Source: an uncultured Clostridia bacterium (lineage in GTDB: Bacteria; Bacillota; Clostridia; TANB77; CAG-508). From it: a stretch of 5,789 nucleotides of DNA. The notes under the pieces are model-generated. The model saw nothing but the letters and a program-made list of their open reading frames with translations. It searched no databases and was not told the origin of the DNA. Location of the stretch: contig CAJFQT010000092.1 in the NCBI GenBank assembly GCA_904419095.1, forward strand, positions 1 through 5,789, read 5' to 3'. This document shows positions 1-4,532 of the stretch, piece by piece; position 1 is the stretch's first letter, and each line of letters starts with the position of its first letter. The translations under genes were made by a program, and so were the position numbers.

Positions 1-4
1 TAAT

Positions 5-13
5 TGTTATACT
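5..13 (+). promoter_or_regulatory. Extended -10 promoter element for the regulator gene
   Basis: The sequence TG-T-TATACT matches an extended -10 box (TGn plus TATAAT with one mismatch). It sits about 30 bases before the start codon, so transcription would begin near base 20 and leave a short leader. The -35 region lies outside the window, so the promoter is only partly visible. Confidence 0.45.
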
Positions 14-42
14 TAGTTTATTATTATTAGGAGGTTGTTATT

Positions 43-384
43 ATGAGTTCAATTACAAAACCAGAAATTTATTCTGCTATTGGTAAGAAAATTAAAGAAT
101 ATCGTCTAAAAAATCATTTGACTCAAGAAGAATTAGCTGAAAAACTTGATATTTCTGTTAAATATATTTCTAGAATTGAAAATGGTAGTGGTGGTGTTAA
201 ATTAGAAACTTTAATTAACGCAATGAATTTATTAGGTATTGTTCCTAATGTTGCTTTTTCTGATTTAATTAAAAATGATGATATTAAGTTACAATTATTT
301 TTATCTTCTAAGATAAGTGAATTGTCTAATGATAAAATTGATTTTTTACTTTCTTTAATTGATTCATTGAAAAAATTAAATTAA
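43..384 (+). CDS. Small Cro/C1 (XRE)-type helix-turn-helix regulator
   Basis: A 113-residue cytosolic protein that probably binds DNA as a dimer and regulates transcription; its target is unknown. Residues about 13-66 form a typical XRE helix-turn-helix domain. The first helix starts at IGKKIKEYR, the positioning helix is TQEELAEKL (27-35), and the recognition helix is SVKYISRIE (38-46), followed by the usual N-G turn and the ETLINAMNLLGI helix. The C-terminal 45 residues are predicted helical and end in a leucine/lysine-rich segment, perhaps for dimerisation. AGGAGG at 29-34 lies 8 bases before the ATG, which fixes the start. The gene stands alone and faces the aminopeptidase gene. Codons strongly favour T endings (13 of 14 isoleucines are ATT). 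It could be a housekeeping regulator or a leftover from a mobile element. The fold assignment is firm; the function is not known. Confidence 0.88.
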   Translation: MSSITKPEIYSAIGKKIKEYRLKNHLTQEELAEKLDISVKYISRIENGSGGVKLETLINAMNLLGIVPNVAFSDLIKNDDIKLQLFLSSKISELSNDKIDFLLSLIDSLKKLN

Positions 385-396
385 TTTAAATTAAAC

Positions 397-463
397 AATT
401 TAGTACAATGTATATGATTTTCTTTAATTTTTAATTTAATATACATTGTACTAAATTTTTTAT
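397..463. terminator. Bidirectional terminator, perfect 19-bp stem
   Basis: AATTTAGTACAATGTATAT (397-415) and its exact reverse complement (439-457) enclose a 23-base loop. The right arm runs into a T tract (456-461) and more T-rich DNA. It sits between two convergent genes, 12 bases after the stop of the regulator and 37 bases from the stop of the aminopeptidase, so it fits a shared terminator. The tail is better for plus-strand transcripts. The stem is long, nearly all A-T and has a large loop, so it could instead be a regulator operator or a decayed mobile-element end. Confidence 0.7.
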
Positions 464-493
464 TCTTTTTTCTAAATTGTAAATTTACATTTA

Positions 494-1897
494 TTATTCT
501 TTCCAAAATGCTTTATAAGTATTATATGCTGAATAAATATCAAATTTACTTGTTACTTCATATGGTGCATGCATTGAAAGTACAGGAACTCCACAATCTA
601 TTACATCTACGCCTTTGTTAGCTAGGATGTATGCTATTGTTCCTCCTCCTCCTATGTCTACTTTTCCAAGTTCTGCGATTTGATATTTTATATCATTTTT
701 TTCTAATACATTTCTTACCCACGCAACATATTCTGCATTAGCATCTGATGCTCCTGATTTTCCTCTTGCTCCAGTATATTTGTTTAAACTTATTCCTTTT
801 CCTATAAACCCTGCATTTATTTTGTCTGATACTGATGCATATATTGGGTCAAATCCTGCATCTACATCTGATGATAACATTTTTGAAAAACAAAATACTT
901 TTTCTAATAGATTTGGTCTATTTATTTGCAATTTGTTTAATATTTCTGATATGAAGAAATCAAACATATGGGATTCCATTCCAGTATTTCCCATGCTTCC
1001 TATTTCTTCTTTGTCTGATAGAATACATACTGCTGTATTTTTTACTTTTTCTAATTCCATCATTGCTAAAAGTGATGTGTATGCACATACTTTGTCGTCT
1101 TGTCCATATGCTGCAACCATACTTTCATCAAATCCTAGACTTCTTGCTTTAAATGCTGGTACTAATTCTAATTCTGCACTTGTTAAGTCAGCTTCTGTGA
1201 TTCCATATTTTTGATTTAATAAGTTTAAAATATTTAGTTTTACTTTTTCTGATATTTTTTCTGTTTCTGTATCAGTATATGGTATGCTTCCTATTAATAG
1301 ATTTAAGTCTTCTCCATCTATTCCGTTTTTTAATTTTTTGTTCATTTGCTCATCTGCTAAGTGAGGTAATAGGTCTGTTATTGTAAATATTGGGTCTGTT
1401 TCTTTTTCTCCTATGTTTATTTCTATTTTTTCTCCATTTGTTTTTACTATTACTCCATGTATACTTAATGGAATTGTTGTCCATTGATATTTTTTTATTC
1501 CTCCATAGTAGTGTGTTTTGAAGTATGCAAGTTCTGTGTCTTCATATAATGGATTTGGTTTTAAGTCTAATCTTGGTGAATCAACATGTGATCCTATTAT
1601 GTGCATTCCATTTTCTATTGTTTCTTCACCTATTATTGCTAGATACATACTTTTTTCTCTGTTTACAAAGTACACTTTGTCTCCGGGTTTTAGTGTGCTG
1701 AATTCTATTATGTCCCTAAATCCATTTTCGTCTGCTAGTTTTCTTGCTTCTTTGATGAATTCTCTTTCTGTTTTACTTTTGTTAAGGAATTCCATGTATT
1801 TTTCTGATACTTTGAATATTTCTTCTTTTTTTCTTGTATCTACTGTTTTCCAGCCATTTTCTTTTTTGGCAAATAGTTTTTCTTTTAGTTCTTCCAT
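494..1897 (-). CDS. apeA: M18-family metallo-aminopeptidase
   Basis: A cytosolic zinc aminopeptidase that removes N-terminal residues from peptides during peptide turnover. At 467 residues it matches the length of the clostridial M18 family (about 465). Metal-site and catalytic motifs of the family are all present: GSHVDSPRLD with H104 and D106, GQDDKVCAY with D267/D268, SDKEEIGS with the catalytic and ligand glutamates E297/E298, SSDVDAG with D344/D346, and the C-terminal SMHAPYE with H443. The segment about 115-250 between the first and second ligands is the family's inserted dimerisation domain, and SGASDANAEY and GGGGT are conserved loops of the C-terminal catalytic part. M18 enzymes usually form large tetrahedral oligomers. 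AGGAGG (1909-1904 on the minus strand) lies 6 bases before the ATG. The gene is monocistronic, divergent from the GIY-YIG gene and convergent with the regulator. The family call is firm; the symbol follows the usual name of the clostridial orthologues. Confidence 0.95.
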   Translation of the reverse strand: MEELKEKLFAKKENGWKTVDTRKKEEIFKVSEKYMEFLNKSKTEREFIKEARKLADENGFRDIIEFSTLKPGDKVYFVNREKSMYLAIIGEETIENGMHIIGSHVDSPRLDLKPNPLYEDTELAYFKTHYYGGIKKYQWTTIPLSIHGVIVKTNGEKIEINIGEKETDPIFTITDLLPHLADEQMNKKLKNGIDGEDLNLLIGSIPYTDTETEKISEKVKLNILNLLNQKYGITEADLTSAELELVPAFKARSLGFDESMVAAYGQDDKVCAYTSLLAMMELEKVKNTAVCILSDKEEIGSMGNTGMESHMFDFFISEILNKLQINRPNLLEKVFCFSKMLSSDVDAGFDPIYASVSDKINAGFIGKGISLNKYTGARGKSGASDANAEYVAWVRNVLEKNDIKYQIAELGKVDIGGGGTIAYILANKGVDVIDCGVPVLSMHAPYEVTSKFDIYSAYNTYKAFWKE

Positions 1898-1920
1898 TTT
1901 TTCCCTCCTTTGTTTTTGTT

Positions 1921-1949
1921 AGTATATCACTATTTTTTTTATTTTTCCA
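1921..1949 (-). promoter_or_regulatory. Promoter of the aminopeptidase gene
   Basis: On the minus strand an extended -10 box TG-A-TATACT (hexamer 1926-1921) follows a weak -35-like TGGAAA (1949-1944) at 17 bases. Transcription would start near 1914 and give a very short leader that includes the AAGGAGGG ribosome binding site at 1910-1903. The extended -10 can compensate for the poor -35. The upstream DNA is made of A-tracts on this strand, like an UP element. Confidence 0.5.
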
Positions 1950-1964
1950 CTATTTTTTTTATTT
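1928..1964. repeat. Two tandem 20-base-spaced A/T-tract repeats
   Basis: The 17-base unit CACTATTTTTTTTATTT occurs at 1928-1944 and again, identical, at 1948-1964, so the period is 20 bases (near two helical turns). The copies lie over the -35 region and upstream sequence of the aminopeptidase promoter. They may act as curved A-tract activating DNA or as two regulator sites, or they may be slippage products in low-complexity DNA. Confidence 0.6.
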
Positions 1965-2009
1965 ATTCTTTTTATTGTATGATATTTTATGCTTTTTTGC
2001 GTTTTTTAC

Positions 2010-2038
2010 TTGACTTGCTATTTTTTTTTTGCTAAAAT
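2010..2038 (+). promoter_or_regulatory. Sigma-A-like promoter of the GIY-YIG leader
   Basis: TTGACT (2010-2015) and TAAAAT (2033-2038) are separated by exactly 17 bases, and the spacer contains a run of ten T. Each hexamer differs from consensus by one base. Transcription would start near 2045, about 110 bases before the GIY-YIG start codon. Confidence 0.7.
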
Positions 2039-2041
2039 TTC

Positions 2042-2155
2042 CTTATCAAATCATATATTTATATAGTTTTGATTTATTTTTTGTTTATTGAACTAGATTT
2101 CTCCTTTGATAAGTAATCTAGTTCTTTTTTTGTATTTTATTGTAGGAGAAATAAA
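2042..2155 (+). promoter_or_regulatory. Candidate regulatory leader of the GIY-YIG gene
   Basis: The untranslated leader offers several pairings that cannot all form together. ATCAAA (2045-2050) can pair with TTTGAT (2068-2073) as a 5' hairpin, or the longer CTTATCAAA (2042-2050) can pair with TTTGATAAG (2105-2113). The second partner lies in the loop of the terminator hairpin at 2090-2131. The same loop carries ATTTCTCCT (2097-2105), the exact complement of AGGAGAAAT (2144-2152), which contains the ribosome binding site of the gene. No leader peptide is evident. I do not recognise a known riboswitch. If the start site is near 2045, only six of the nine 5' bases are transcribed, which weakens the second pairing. 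Confidence 0.4.
2090..2131 (+). terminator. Intrinsic terminator inside the GIY-YIG leader
   Basis: GAACTAGATT (2090-2099) and AATCTAGTTC (2115-2124) form a perfect 10-bp stem with a 15-base loop, followed at once by seven T (2125-2131). No plus-strand gene lies upstream in this divergent gap, so it would end only transcripts from the promoter at 2010-2038. It is therefore either an attenuator or the end of a small RNA of about 87 bases. Confidence 0.75.
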
Positions 2156-2494
2156 ATGTATTATACTTATATGTTAAGATGTTTAGATGATTCTATCTAT
2201 ACTGGTATGACTAATAATTTGAGGAAACGAATTGAGGAACATTTGTCAAAGGGTAAAAATGGTGCAAAGTATACCAAATCACATGGTGTTGTTAAGTTGG
2301 AAATAGCTTGGAAAAGTAAAGATAAATCCTTGGCCTGTAAGTTGGAGTATTATATTAAAAATCTTACTAAAAAACAGAAAGAAAATTTAATAAATGGTGA
2401 AAAATTGGCTACTTATTTACGTGGAAAAGTTGATTGTAGAAGATATAGTTGTGTTGATGTAAAGTTGTTGAATAAGGATTTTGATATTTTATAA
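2156..2494 (+). CDS. GIY-YIG domain protein, YazA/YhbQ (UPF0213) type
   Basis: A 112-residue single-domain GIY-YIG nuclease-like protein, cytosolic. Members of this family act on or are thought to act on DNA, but the cellular role of the Firmicute proteins is poorly known. The signature reads YYTYMLRC (2-9) then IYTGMTNNLRKRIEEH (14-29), with the family's tyrosines, G17 and R25. KGKNGAKYTKSHGVVKLE follows, then KLEYYIKNLTKKQKENLI with E64 as the expected metal-binding glutamate. All key residues are present, so the domain looks active. Residues after about 79 form a tail with two cysteines (DCRRYSC) beyond the usual family end. AGGAG at 2144-2148 lies 7 bases before the ATG. The gene is preceded by a structured leader with a terminator, which suggests that its expression is conditional. 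It ends at a terminator shared with the GNAT operon. Confidence 0.92.
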   Translation: MYYTYMLRCLDDSIYTGMTNNLRKRIEEHLSKGKNGAKYTKSHGVVKLEIAWKSKDKSLACKLEYYIKNLTKKQKENLINGEKLATYLRGKVDCRRYSCVDVKLLNKDFDIL

Positions 2495-2542
2495 TTTATA
2501 ACACGAATTCTCTTAATACCATTTTGATTGAGACTAAATTCA

Positions 2543-2585
2543 AAAAATGACATTCTACTTTTTGTTGAATGCCATTTTTATTTTT
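2543..2585. terminator. Bidirectional terminator between GIY-YIG and GNAT genes
   Basis: AAAAATG (2543-2549) plus CATTC (2551-2555) pair with GAATG (2567-2571) plus CATTTTT (2573-2579), leaving one A-C mismatch. The 11-base loop may close further. T runs follow on the plus strand (2575-2585), and six T on the minus strand lie across 2547-2542. It is placed to stop both the GIY-YIG transcript and the oncoming GNAT transcript. The 143 bases from here to 2728 hold no gene that I can support. Confidence 0.75.
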
Positions 2586-2728
2586 CATATTTTATTTACC
2601 CTCATTTCTTTATAGTTTTCTTTTTTATTAAACTTTCTTTATTCTTTCTTCTTTAGTAGCTAACTCTTGGATTGTTTGTCTAAACCGTTACCATATTTTT
2701 ATTTTTTAGTAGTTTTATCCTAAGATAA

Positions 2729-3307
2729 CTAGATATTTTTATTTCTTATATAATCTCCATTAAATTCATTTTCTAAAATATCCATATGTAATCTATCATA
2801 ATATTTGCCATTTAAAAATATAGATTCTCTACTACAGCCTGTATCTTTAAAGCCGCATTTTAAATAACATTTATGAGCTCGTTCATTTATTGATAATAAA
2901 TCTAATCTTATGCTATGTAAATTTAAATATTTGAAACCATATTCTAATAATAGTCTAATTGCTTCTGTTCCATATCCGTTACTCCTATAATCACTATCAC
3001 CAATAAATATTCCAAGCACTGCACTTCTTGCAATATAGTTGAATTTCTCTAATCCAACTGTACCTATTAATTTGTCAGATTTTAGGTCTATTATATTAAA
3101 ATTTTTATTATCATTATTTTTTGTGGCTTTCTCAAGATATTCTTTTTCACTTTGCCATGTCATTATTTGTGAACTTCTTCCAGTGTAATCTGTTATTTGA
3201 AAATCATTCATCCACTCTGTAAATTTAGTTATTTCTTCATCAGATACTCCTTTTGGAGATAAATATATTCTATCTCCAATTAGTTTTTTGAAATTAAAAT
3301 TTGGCAT
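2729..3307 (-). CDS. GNAT-family N-acetyltransferase, RimJ/RimL type
   Basis: A 192-residue acetyl-CoA-dependent acyltransferase of the RimJ/RimL (COG1670-like) branch, cytosolic. The N-terminal KLIGDRIYLSP strand, the W-M-N-D helix region and IGTVGLEKFN (81-90) are typical. The acetyl-CoA pyrophosphate-binding motif A is DSDYRSNGYGTEAI (104-117, with R108, G111 and G113). It is followed by NERAHKCYLKCGFKDTG (141-157), the usual N-x-x-A...Y...GF motif B. Substrates in this branch include ribosomal-protein N-termini, polyamines and antibiotics, and the sequence alone does not say which. AGGAGA (3322-3317 on the minus strand) is 9 bases before the ATG. It lies 63 bases downstream of the other GNAT gene with no terminator or convincing promoter between them, so it is probably the second gene of one operon and shares its attenuated promoter. 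Confidence 0.9.
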   Translation of the reverse strand: MPNFNFKKLIGDRIYLSPKGVSDEEITKFTEWMNDFQITDYTGRSSQIMTWQSEKEYLEKATKNNDNKNFNIIDLKSDKLIGTVGLEKFNYIARSAVLGIFIGDSDYRSNGYGTEAIRLLLEYGFKYLNLHSIRLDLLSINERAHKCYLKCGFKDTGCSRESIFLNGKYYDRLHMDILENEFNGDYIRNKNI

Positions 3308-3370
3308 TATTTACTATCTCCTTTCATTATTTTTAAATATTTATCAGTAAACTTTTGTAAATTATTTTTA

Positions 3371-3967
3371 TTATTTTTTAGTTTTTTTATCTTTTTCTCC
3401 AACATATTTGTCTGCATTTCTTTTCTTTAGACTAATCCAATATCTTTGGACAAGTTCATTATTAACATATATTTCGTTTTCCAGTATTCCTCCATTATTC
3501 ATAATGCTTTTGGCTGATCCTTTGTTATTCTTATCACAGCACATTAAAACATTATCTATACCAATTTTCTTACATTCTTTTAAGGCTAATCTGATTTGCT
3601 CTGTTGCATATCCTTTTCTTCTTTCAGATGGTCTTACACTATCTCCTATATGTCCGCCATAATTTAATAATTTTTCATTTAAATAATGTCTTATCTGTAC
3701 ATTACCTACTATTTTTTTATCTGATTTCCTTATCGTTAAATATAATGTTGCAGGAATTCTATTATCTTCAGCAGAATCATTTGATAAATCATTTTGAATC
3801 TTTTTTAGCCATTCATCAAAATTTTGTATTCTATCAAGTCCTCCATCTCCAGCAATTTCATATTCTCCATTTTCTAAAAATTCTTGGAGATATTCTTCTA
3901 CTTGTTGTTTATGTTCTTTTGTTGGAAACACTAATTCTAATTTATCTTTCTTTTTTACATTATTCAT
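3371..3967 (-). CDS. GNAT-family N-acetyltransferase, first gene of the operon
   Basis: A 198-residue predicted acetyltransferase that resembles the COG3981-like branch rather than RimJ/RimL. LELVFPTKEHKQQVEEYLQEF opens the domain, and ATLYLTIRKSDKKIVGNVQIRHYLNE (73-98) forms the central strands. GDSVRPSERRKGYATEQIRLAL (108-129) is motif A for acetyl-CoA (R116, R117, G119, A121). The part after NNKGSAKSIMNNGG (147-160) corresponds to motif B, and a lysine-rich tail of about 15 residues extends beyond the domain. The substrate is unknown. AGAGGG (3980-3975 on the minus strand) lies 7 bases before the ATG. A strong terminator sits immediately upstream, within a long leader that contains a reading frame, so expression is probably induced by terminator read-through. 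Two unlike GNATs under one attenuator suggest a stress or drug-modification role, but this is inference. Confidence 0.9.
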   Translation of the reverse strand: MNNVKKKDKLELVFPTKEHKQQVEEYLQEFLENGEYEIAGDGGLDRIQNFDEWLKKIQNDLSNDSAEDNRIPATLYLTIRKSDKKIVGNVQIRHYLNEKLLNYGGHIGDSVRPSERRKGYATEQIRLALKECKKIGIDNVLMCCDKNNKGSAKSIMNNGGILENEIYVNNELVQRYWISLKKRNADKYVGEKDKKTKK

Positions 3968-3993
3968 TATTAATCCCTCTTCTTTATAGTTTT

Positions 3994-4048
3994 AAAAATT
4001 AAAAGTCTCACAAAGAAAATCTTTTTAAGACTCCTTTGTAAGACTTTT
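3994..4048 (-). terminator. Attenuator hairpin before the GNAT operon
   Basis: On the minus strand AAAAGTCTTACAAAG (4048-4034) pairs with CTTTGTGAGACTTTT (4015-4001) in a 15-bp stem with a single G-U pair and an 18-base loop. The U-rich tail TTTTAATTTTT reaches 3994. It ends only 26 bases before the GNAT start codon and lies downstream of the operon's promoter, so it must be read through for the genes to be expressed. Confidence 0.8.
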
Positions 4049-4115
4049 TTAAATTTATCTCAAAGTGTAAATAACTTTTTTTATTATAAGTTATCCTATA
4101 CCGCTCAAGACTCAT
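4008..4115 (-). CDS. Possible 35-residue leader peptide
   Basis: Within the GNAT leader, an ATG at 4115-4113 opens a frame that begins MSLERYRITYNKKSY and ends RFSL before TGA at 4010-4008. It is rich in lysine, arginine and tyrosine. The frame crosses the whole left arm and loop of the attenuator hairpin and stops inside its right arm, so a translating or stalled ribosome would directly control the hairpin. Only AAAAGG, two bases before the ATG, could serve as a ribosome binding site, and that spacing is poor. The frame may therefore be fortuitous. A second, four-codon frame (MIKY) at 4160-4146 overlaps the promoter and is ignored. Confidence 0.35.
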   Translation of the reverse strand: MSLERYRITYNKKSYLHFEINLKKSYKGVLKRFSL

Positions 4116-4136
4116 TGCCTTTTAGGTATACTCTTA

Positions 4137-4219
4137 AAATATTGTTAATATTTTATCATGGATTTAAATGTGTGTCAATGATTTTATGTGAATTTGTGGT
4201 TTTGTGAAATATTGTTAAT
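4137..4219. repeat. 13-bp direct repeat flanking the GNAT promoter
   Basis: AAATATTGTTAAT occurs at 4137-4149 and at 4207-4219, 70 bases apart. The first copy covers the transcription start of the GNAT operon and the second lies about 30 bases upstream of its -35 box. The pair could be regulator sites or integrase arm sites, or chance in AT-rich DNA. Confidence 0.4.
4150..4178 (-). promoter_or_regulatory. Strong sigma-A-like promoter of the GNAT operon
   Basis: On the minus strand TTGACA (4178-4173) is a perfect -35 box and TAAAAT (4155-4150) a near-consensus -10 box, with exactly 17 bases between them. Transcription would start near 4143. Such a strong promoter ahead of a terminator fits control by attenuation rather than by initiation. 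Confidence 0.8.
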
Positions 4220-4299
4220 TGACTGCAGTAACACAGATATAGAAAAATTTTAAAAATGTTTGAAAAATATGAAAGACTTAAAATATCTGAAAACAATTT
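4179..4299. other. Non-coding stretch, no gene seen
   Basis: Between the GNAT promoter and the hairpin at 4300 there is AT-rich DNA without a supportable gene, start signal or clear structure apart from one copy of the 13-bp repeat. A minus-strand frame crosses it (4156-4341), but it starts in the tRNA-like sequence and has no ribosome binding site. Confidence 0.6.
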
Positions 4300-4325
4300 A
4301 AGGAGCTTGTAAAAAGCTCCTTTTT
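4300..4325. terminator. Strong hairpin terminator next to the tRNA-like end
   Basis: AAGGAGCTT (4300-4308) and AAGCTCCTT (4314-4322) form a perfect 9-bp stem with a 5-base loop. On the plus strand it is followed by five T (4321-4325). On the minus strand it begins two bases after the CCA-like end at 4327 and is followed by a looser T-rich tail. That is the usual position of a tRNA gene's terminator. No plus-strand gene lies upstream to need it. Confidence 0.75.
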
Positions 4326-4326
4326 C

Positions 4327-4346
4327 TGGTCGAGGTGACACGGATT
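4327..4346 (-). other. tRNA 3'-end remnant, possible attachment site
   Basis: Read on the minus strand, the sequence ends TGTCACCTCGACCA: a 7-base acceptor half CACCTCG, discriminator A and an encoded CCA, directly followed by a terminator hairpin. From memory this matches the 3' end of clostridial tRNA-Pro genes. The preceding AATCCG resembles the T-loop/T-stem but has one base too many, and farther upstream there is no T-loop, anticodon arm or matching 5' acceptor half. It is therefore not a working tRNA. Integrases that use tRNA 3' ends leave just such a duplicated fragment at one edge of the inserted element. By its orientation the element would lie to the right of it. No integrase is present in the window. 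Confidence 0.45.
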
Positions 4347-4412
4347 ACCTACTCAAAATTACATTAATATCAACTTCTCACTTATCGCTATATTTCTTTT
4401 AATGCAATTTTA

Positions 4413-4438
4413 TTGATATATCAAATCATTATATAATG
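4413..4438. repeat. Two adjacent perfect 12-bp palindromes
   Basis: TTGATATATCAA (4413-4424) and CATTATATAATG (4427-4438) are each perfectly self-complementary and only two bases apart. The second overlaps the -35 box of the next promoter. They are candidate operator sites for a dimeric regulator of the membrane-protein gene, although short A/T palindromes arise easily in DNA of this composition. Confidence 0.45.
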
Positions 4439-4464
4439 ACATTTTATCTAAAATATGATATACT
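4436..4464 (+). promoter_or_regulatory. Promoter of the membrane-protein gene
   Basis: ATGACA (4436-4441) and TATACT (4459-4464), each one base off consensus, are separated by 17 bases. Transcription would start near 4471 and give a leader of about 60 bases. Confidence 0.6.
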
Positions 4465-4532
4465 CATAAATATATTTTTTTAAATTAATCATAATATTTG
4501 CGTTTTATATATTATTACAAAAAGGAATGATA

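Larger units (their letters stand above)
3968..4143 (-). promoter_or_regulatory. Attenuator leader of the GNAT operon
   Basis: About 175 bases separate the inferred transcription start from the first GNAT ATG. In transcript order there is a 6-bp stem TATACC/GGTATA (4130-4125 with 4102-4097), whose 22-base loop holds the ATG of a 35-codon frame. Next is a 7-bp hairpin ATAACTT/AAGTTAT (4094-4088 with 4077-4071), then the terminator at 3994-4048. CTTTG (4065-4061) could pair with CAAAG (4038-4034) of the terminator's left arm, and AGTCTT occurs three times (4112-4107, 4045-4040, 4032-4027) as rival partners for AGACT in the right arm. This is the layout of ribosome-controlled or ligand-controlled attenuation. 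I could not match it to a T-box or to a riboswitch class I know. Confidence 0.6.

Noticed and set aside
780..1214. Plus-strand frame opposite the aminopeptidase
   Set aside because: It is antisense to strongly conserved M18 motifs, has no ribosome binding site, and its composition mirrors the real gene. The same holds for the frame at 1518-1922.
1928..1964. CRISPR-like repeat array
   Set aside because: There are only two copies, with a 3-base gap and homopolymer content; no spacers and no cas genes.
2715..2728. Small hairpin TTATC-CTAA-GATAA just after the second GNAT gene
   Set aside because: The 5-bp stem has no T tail on the minus strand, so it is not a credible terminator. The stem at 2543-2585 fits better.
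3408..4002. Two plus-strand frames opposite the first GNAT gene
   Set aside because: They are antisense shadows of the gene at 3371-3967, rich in Leu/Phe/Ile from reversed Lys/Glu/Asn codons, without start signals.
3968..4143. T-box or classical riboswitch in the GNAT leader
   Set aside because: I see no T-box AGGGUGGNACCGCG motif and no sequence core of the SAM, lysine, purine, TPP or preQ1 classes. The leader is kept as an unclassified attenuator.
4219..4241. Possible plus-strand promoter TTGACT...GATATA
   Set aside because: The spacing is 11 bases and no -10 box lies at 16-18 bases. No plus-strand gene follows before the hairpin at 4300.
4156..4341. Minus-strand 61-codon frame beginning MSPRPEKGAF
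   Set aside because: It starts with a GTG inside the tRNA-like 3' end, reads through the terminator hairpin and the GNAT promoter, and has no ribosome binding site. It is an accident of open frame after a tRNA end.
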